A DNA stretch of 64,000 nucleotides from Tilletiaria anomala UBC 951 (lineage: Eukaryota > Basidiomycota > Exobasidiomycetes > Georgefischeriales > Tilletiariaceae): assembly GCF_000711695.1 (NCBI RefSeq), contig NW_013547007.1:62001-126000 (forward strand), read 5' to 3'. The position numbers were made by a program, and so were the translations under genes. Positions 55,491 to 64,000 of the stretch are shown in pieces. The notes below the pieces were generated by a model. It did no database searches. It saw only the letters and a program-made list of their open reading frames with translations, and was not told the origin of the DNA. Each line of letters begins with the position of its first letter. Position 1 is the stretch's first letter.

Positions 55491-56685
55491 CTAGAGGCTT
55501 TCTTTCGCCTTCGTCTCCCTCCTGCGCTGCGCGGCCTTCTGACCGGATCCAAAGATGCCCAGCAGCCCGACGAGTCCGAAGATGCCGAGGTAGGTCGACC
55601 CAGTGCCTACCATGGCGCGCAGCCAGCCCCATGCGCCCTTCTTGATCCACGGCGCAGAGCCTGCGTCGCTGAAGGACCGCAGCGATGCCTGCAGCGAGCT
55701 GAGCGTGAAGCTCTGCAAGTCGCGCTCGAGCGATCTGGTGAACTCGTTGAGACGCTTCGCGGGTACGTTGAGTTGCGCCGCAAGTGACGCGGTGTCGCGC
55801 AGCTTGAGCGCCGCCAGTAGGCGCTTCGTGTCGATGCTCCCGTATGCACCGTAGCTGCCCCCTTCCGAGCTGCCGCTGGAGAACCAACCGCTTGACTGGG
55901 CCGGCACGAGCGGCCGGTGGAGCGAGAAGAGCGACGCAGCAGCTCGTGAAGAGATCGATTGGAGCTGTTTCGACACCGCTTGCAGATTCCCGCCGGCCGA
56001 CTCGGTCGCTGCGCCTATTCGCGTTGCGAGAGCATGCGCCAGTACGCTCGACATCGTCGACTTCGGCTGGCACAAGGGTGAGAGGAGAAGGAGCAGCATG
56101 ATGTAACCGCCAATGATGCTCATTGTAAGCGCTGGGATCAGACCGCGAAGGTGTGCGTCTTTGTTCCATTTAGTCCACTGCGATGAGGCAATAGCGGAAA
56201 GTAGACATTTGTAATGCAGATTCTTCAGCAAAGGCAGTTGCAGGTATATGCCATAGAGGCTCGAACTTACATTAGGAGTTACACCTCGCGTGGGCAGTAA
56301 AACGAGGTAGGCGAGCAGGACGACGGTCGATGTCAGAAAGACGAGTGTGACCAGTCCAAGGGTCCTGCGAGACGGCGTAGTCATAAGTGTGGCGTCAGCC
56401 TATCCTTCTTGTTCCAAATGAAATGGGGTTGACGCACCTTGTCCAATCCTCGCCACCGTGCGTTAGTACGTGCAAAACACTCCCATGCACATCGAGATAC
56501 CACACTGGGATACCGCCAAGCAGGATGAATTTGGCCTGCTTGGTCACATTGACCCATACACCATCTTCGCGCTCCGCCAGAGCCGCAGAGATGGAAGAAT
56601 GCTCCCCGACGACTGTTGAGGCCGACGAGCTTGCAGGCCCGCCATCATTGGGGAGCTGGGGAAGCGCTTTGCTGCGCCGTGACAT
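55491..56685 (-). CDS. two-TM or multi-TM membrane protein, unknown
   Basis: Three exons on the minus strand, 56685-56438, 56364-56271 and 56177-55491, giving 342 aa. The ATG at 56685 is used; the frame opens upstream only from a TTG. After a Ser-rich N-terminus comes a WVNVTKQAKFILLGGIPVWY block, then membrane segments LGLVTLVFLTSTVVLLAYLV and ALTMSIIGGYIMLLLLL. A soluble Ala/Ser/Leu helical region follows, then a third weak hydrophobic stretch (GSTYLGIFGLVGLLGIFGSG) and a basic end (AAQRRRETKAKESL). Intron 2 (56178-56270, 93 nt) has good GTAAGT and CAG ends but no stop and is a multiple of three, so retention would insert 31 residues between the two main spans. The convergent neighbour ends 264 bp away. 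No family is recognised. Confidence 0.65.
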
Positions 56686-57119
56686 GGTAAGATTGCTAAG
56701 CAAGTAATTGAATGCGGGTCGTCTTCAGTGGCCGCTCACTCGGTCGGCTCACACGCGGCGTCGAATGCGCTGCAGCCGGCGCAGCGTGACCGCAGGCTGA
56801 CAGTGGTCACTGATAGCAAGTTGCGTCCGCCGAGGGACTCGTGATGTCAGAGAATGATTGATTGGTTGCAGGGATGCGACTTGTGATGGTCTTCTCTCAC
56901 TTTTCCTTCTATTTCTCTCTCCCTCGCGTGTGCTCATCATCATCCTCTTCTCGTTCCGCTTCGCTCGCTTTTTCTGTTCGGCCCACGGCTTTAATGTTTC
57001 GATGTATTGATTCTCTTCAAGCTCACACTCAGTCCACCCAATTTGTGCTCTCCCGCGTTGGACAGGGGCAATCCAGCGGCAGCACTGCATCAGGACCTGA
57101 CCTGGACGGCTGAAAGACA
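56686..57119. other. divergent promoter region
   Basis: 434 bp between the minus-strand membrane-protein gene and PAM18 on the plus strand. No coding sequence is supported; probably a shared promoter. Confidence 0.55.
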
Positions 57120-57796
57120 ATGCTTGCATCAACATCGGGGCGTGCAGCCTTGCGGCTGCTCCGGCAGACCCCGTCCTCATCCTCCTCACCATCTCCACTG
57201 GTTGCGGCGACGTCGTTGCAACAAAGTCTTCGCCGACGAGCACTGCATACCTCTCCAGCGGCGCCGATGAGCTCGACTCGGGCACTTGCCATGAGAGCCA
57301 GCCAGCCGCAGTTGATCGCCACCCCGATCCTGATCGGAGCTGGGCTCGTAGGAGTGTGAGTGCGCAGTTGCGGGCTCGTCTATCTTAGACTTGGATCCAT
57401 TCGCCATCAAGACTAGAACTGAGAAGTGACCTTTCTGCTATCTCAGTGGCCTTGCGGCACGTACTCTGCTCTCTTCTTCCAAGTCGGGCAGCGACGCCAT
57501 CAAAGGCCCCAGCGGAAAGTGGATCAAGGGCGGGTTCAGCGCCAAGATGGACAAGAAAGAGGCAGCACAGATCCTTGGGTTGCGAGAGACGGGGTTGTCG
57601 AAAGCTAGAATTAAGGAGGCTCATCGAAGGATGATGATCGCCAATCACCCGGATAGGGGGGGAGCACCATACCTTGCTAGCAGTGAGTACACCATACATC
57701 GTGATGTCGCTCAAGAATGAAATGCTAACGTTTTCTCTCCGCAATCCAGAGATCAATGAAGCGAAAGAGCTGCTCGAAAAAGTCACACTGCGGTGA
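57120..57796 (+). CDS. PAM18: PAM18/TIM14, J-protein of the mitochondrial import motor
   Basis: Three exons, 57120-57355, 57447-57682 and 57750-57796, giving 172 aa. The N-terminus is Ser/Arg-rich without acidic residues, like a presequence. One membrane span (LIATPILIGAGLVGVGLAA, about residues 64-84) crosses the first intron. The C-terminal J domain begins with KWIKGGFSAKMDKKEAAQIL and carries HPD at 146-148, then GGAPYLASKINEAKELLEK, the Pam18 ending. Pam18 sits in the inner membrane with its J domain in the matrix, where it stimulates the ATPase of mtHsp70 at the TIM23 channel, controlled by Pam16. The 50-60 residue N-terminal extension before the span is longer than in yeast but common in filamentous fungi. 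Confidence 0.92.
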
Positions 57797-57940
57797 CAAG
57801 GCCAGCGTCATCTCTCGCTGCAGCAGCAACAAACTCTCACTGCCCAGGTCTAGACAAGCTATATCTGTATCATACGAAAGCTGTTCCTCTAACTTTGTTC
57901 TACAGCATTGGACAGCGTTCGCTCCTTCTGCTGCAACCCT

Positions 57941-61094
<3,154 letters not shown>

Positions 61095-61715
61095 GTTGAC
61101 TGTGTCTTGACGTAAGCTGCTTGATACGATGCCTTCTATTGAGCGAAATGCTATCAAACTCCGTTGACAGAGTCTCAATGGAAACAGAGGTAGGCCGTTT
61201 TGCGGAAGGGTGTTCCGACCAAGCGATGGCTGCTGGAAGGCCGGCTCCTGGGTACCATCCGCGTTCTCGTCTGCGCTCGACCCTTTCTCGGCATTCGCGA
61301 GTTTTCTTGCTTTCCAATCGCTTGTCACTTGAGTCTTGCTGGATCCGGCGTGCTGATTTGCATCCTGTTGAAGTGTTCGAGCGAACAGGATCAGCTGAAT
61401 TGTGTCGGATGGGAGTCGGGATGGAAAGGTGACCTGGCGTTTGGCGAAAGTCGCGCTTGCCTGGTCAGCTGCATGTTGGAACGCAACTTGCTCAATCTCA
61501 TGTCCATCGACTCCCCAGCTCCGTCTTATTCTCTCTTAACAATGTCTTTTCCATTCTGCCAAGTGTCAACTCATTCCAGGAGAAATTCTGGTGATAAGCG
61601 AGGCAGTAGACTAAGCTCAGGAATGGTGTTGTGCAATTCTGCTACGCTACAATCTTGAAATAGGTGGTGCTAGGTATCAAATGCTCATCTGCCTGTCGGT
61701 CTACACTTGCTCGAT
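61095..61715. other. intergenic between RCO1-like and ATG26-like genes
   Basis: Both neighbours are on the minus strand. The RCO1 frame stays open upstream to about 61328 but without another ATG, so an extra 5' exon of RCO1 cannot be excluded. No other gene is seen. Confidence 0.45.
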
Positions 61716-64000
61716 CTACACAACGTCGTGCGCGACTTTCCGCGCGAGAGCGAGCTCTTCCAACTTGGGCGCCAATGCTGTAGCCCGGCGCTTGTCCTCA
61801 TCCTTCGCCGATTGATATGTCCGTCTAGAGGTTTCGTCCTTCGGAGCTCGTCGCAACGGCTTTTCGACTGTGCCGACTCGTTCAGGTGTTGATGCCCCGT
61901 CCGAATCGTTCTTGACTTTGAGTTTCAAAACTGATGGCAGTGACATACTTGGCAACCCGTCAATCTTTGGTAGGCCAATTGGCGGCAGGCTGGGAAGGCC
62001 AGAAGTTAGTCCACGAAGACCACCAGTGGATTGGCTCTTGTGTCGAACGCCCTTAAGGGCAGAGTCGCTCCCGCTCTCGCTACCCTCGTCCGAAATGGAA
62101 GTTGGAGACCGGATCCTCTTGAATGCACGCTGGATAGCGCTCGATCTTTGAAATTCTCCATGGACTGAACTTTCCTTTTCAGCATCTGACATTTCTTCCG
62201 GGGACTTGATTCGCTCAAAGGATGAAGCAGACTCGGGGGTCTGGCCTGCTGAGGACGCGGACGTGCCATGGCTCTCAGATGAGGGGTGCTTTGAAGGTTT
62301 CAGTAATGATTGACGCATGCGCAAGCTGTTGTCTGCAGAAGTTGTCTTCATATTGCCAGAAGAGGCGTTGGACATTAGAGAAAAGAGAGAAAGCGACGTT
62401 GAGATCCGCGACGAGCGTTGCGCGTTCTCGGCTTTCGCTGGTTCTCTGAGCCGAGGCGTTCGCTTTGCGCGGTTGATATTTTGGTATATCTGGATGTCCA
62501 GGACGGCAACGAAATAGCATCCTCAGGATCAGCGCCACGGCTCACATTGTGAGCGCACACTCAGCTGCCACTCACGAAGGAGATCGCTGTCTCCACCCCA
62601 TGTTCTGCGCGTATGCGCTCTCCTACCTGTGATGCCTTCTCTATCATGATTTGGCTTTTGGCAGCCTTCTTCAAAGCGGAGCAGATGTCGCTGGTATCCA
62701 AGGAAGCGACTCTGAGTCCTGCGCCTAGCTTGTGTACCCTTTGGGCCCAAAAGAACTGTTGGCAAGAATATTATGGTTAGACGGCGCCCATCGGTAGCTA
62801 AGCACACGCAAGAGACGCTCACCTGGTCACCAAAGAATGGCTTTATGAGCGTGACCAAGCCGGCACGAATTGAAGCACCCGTGGTACCTGCCCCGCCATG
62901 ATGGAAGGCAATGTCGATCCTGGGGAAAAGCCAGTCATGGGGAATAGAGTCCACTACGAAGCACTCTTCTGGGGGCTTGACGCTGTCTTCCCCATCCTCT
63001 TTGCCCTTCTTCTCAGACATGCGGCCGGACCAGCCCTTGGCGATGATCGCTCTGACATCTGCTTTTACGACGGCCTAACGAAGGAGCAGGACGTGGGTGA
63101 GGGTCTATAGCCTTGACTGCCTCGACCCGGAAGCTTTTACTCACTTCGTAAAGACTCTGAGAGAGCCCTGCAGGGTCGTCCACTATGGAAGAGTGCAACG
63201 TAAGCGGATGAGGTCTTCATGAGCACACACCAATATGCGTAAATCAAGTGCTGCTCACCGACGATGGATCCAAACCCGCAGTAGACTATCTTCTTTCCAT
63301 CCGCCTTTGCCTTCTCAAGGAAGTCGATCAGCTCCAGTGGCGCTTCCCATTCATTCTGCAGCGTGTCCAAGAACCAGTATCCACTGACGCAGACATGGTC
63401 GTCCCAATCGTTTGGAATGGGTACTACGGCCCCGCTGAAGTTGTACAGGAAAGGAACACTGTCTTGGTCAAGCTTTGCAAAATCAGTCGACTTGAGTCCT
63501 AGCATATGTTTTCGCCAGCGGTTCACCTGACTTGAAGTCGCTCGCCAAAAGACTGGAAGGCGGGGCAATTGAGCTTGAGCAATGCATATCTGGGGAAGCG
63601 AAAAGAGGCTCACCTTGATCGAAAATCGTGTAGCTGAGGGAATTGTACGAGGTGCCCATATCGACCGGCGGGACTGAGAACGCCTGCGGATAGGCATTCG
63701 TCCTGGTCCATGGCATTGTAAAAGCCCGGAAGTACGGAATACCCAAGCGTTCTGCGATATGAATGCCAGCCATGGTCTGCGGCGCCTCGATGATAGCATC
63801 CGCATCGTAGCAGCCTTCGAACACTTCGCGCAAGAGCTCGTCGAGCCAGGCACGGAATTTACTCACACTCTCCTTGAAGAACGCCGGACTGAACAGTCTG
63901 TGCTCGACCGCGAGCTTCATCAAGGCACCTGGGTCGCCACCCGCCAATCGAAAATCGATACCGTGCTTGGACACCCAGCCTTCGTACTCTGGGTGCGAGA
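61716..64000 (-). CDS. ATG26: ATG26/UGT51-type sterol 3-beta-glucosyltransferase, 5' part off the window
   Basis: C-terminal six exons of a minus-strand gene: 64000-63614 (continues beyond the window), 63552-63259, 63182-63145 (38 nt), 63074-62823, 62755-62576 and 62489-61716. The visible GT1 catalytic domain has [20 protein letters not shown], then [20 protein letters not shown] and [11 protein letters not shown]. The UDP-sugar binding C-domain follows, with [45 protein letters not shown] and [13 protein letters not shown]. The domain ends at [12 protein letters not shown]. This enzyme glucosylates ergosterol using UDP-glucose; relatives carry GRAM and PH domains N-terminally, which would lie outside the window. 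After the catalytic domain there is an unusually long Ser/Lys/Asp-rich tail of about 240 residues, all in the last exon. Confidence 0.92.

Overview
This is nuclear DNA of a filamentous or dimorphic fungus, almost certainly a basidiomycete. Genes are compact and mostly split by short introns (about 58-195 nt) with GTGAGT-type donors, CTGAC/CTAAC-like branch points and CAG/TAG acceptors. The gene set (velvet, WOPR/Gti1-Pac2, CYP53, Zn2Cys6, Atg26-like sterol glucosyltransferase, lipin) is fungal. The intron style and Ser/Ala/Gln-rich low-complexity tails recall Ustilaginomycotina, but that placement is inference. No transposase, CRISPR array, rRNA or convincing tRNA gene was seen.

Layout. 0.7-1.6 kb: a hemerythrin-like HHE gene. 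2.0-3.4 kb: a decayed aryl-alcohol-dehydrogenase-type aldo-keto reductase. 6.1-12.5 kb: a CYP53-type P450 followed by a large Zn2Cys6 regulator. 13.7-20.95 kb: an Mtf2-like mitochondrial protein, GET3, a HAD phosphatase and a velvet regulator. 25.3-33.9 kb: a very long lipin (phosphatidate phosphatase) and a SAP-domain basic protein. 34.5-38.2 kb: a four-TM protein and an APC permease. 40.0-43.0 kb: a WOPR-family transcription factor with a 1.77 kb upstream region. 44.7-56.7 kb: five uncharacterised membrane or secretory-pathway proteins in a row. 57.1-64 kb: PAM18, an RCO1-like double-PHD protein, and the C-terminal part of an ATG26-type sterol glucosyltransferase that runs off the window.

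How they may work together. The most interesting theme is developmental regulation. A velvet factor and a WOPR factor lie about 19 kb apart; in other fungi these families cooperate (Ryp1 with Ryp2/Ryp3). The upstream region of the WOPR gene carries two perfect copies of the 9-mer bound by WOPR proteins (TTAAAGTTT), 14 bp apart, plus a one-mismatch copy. It also has a one-mismatch match to the reported VosA (velvet) element. This suggests an autoregulatory loop with velvet input. The CYP53/Zn2Cys6 pair may be a small aromatic-acid catabolic unit.

Exon structures were read by eye from frame continuity, splice signals and family conservation; coordinates in each entry are my own and the reading frames were checked for consistency.
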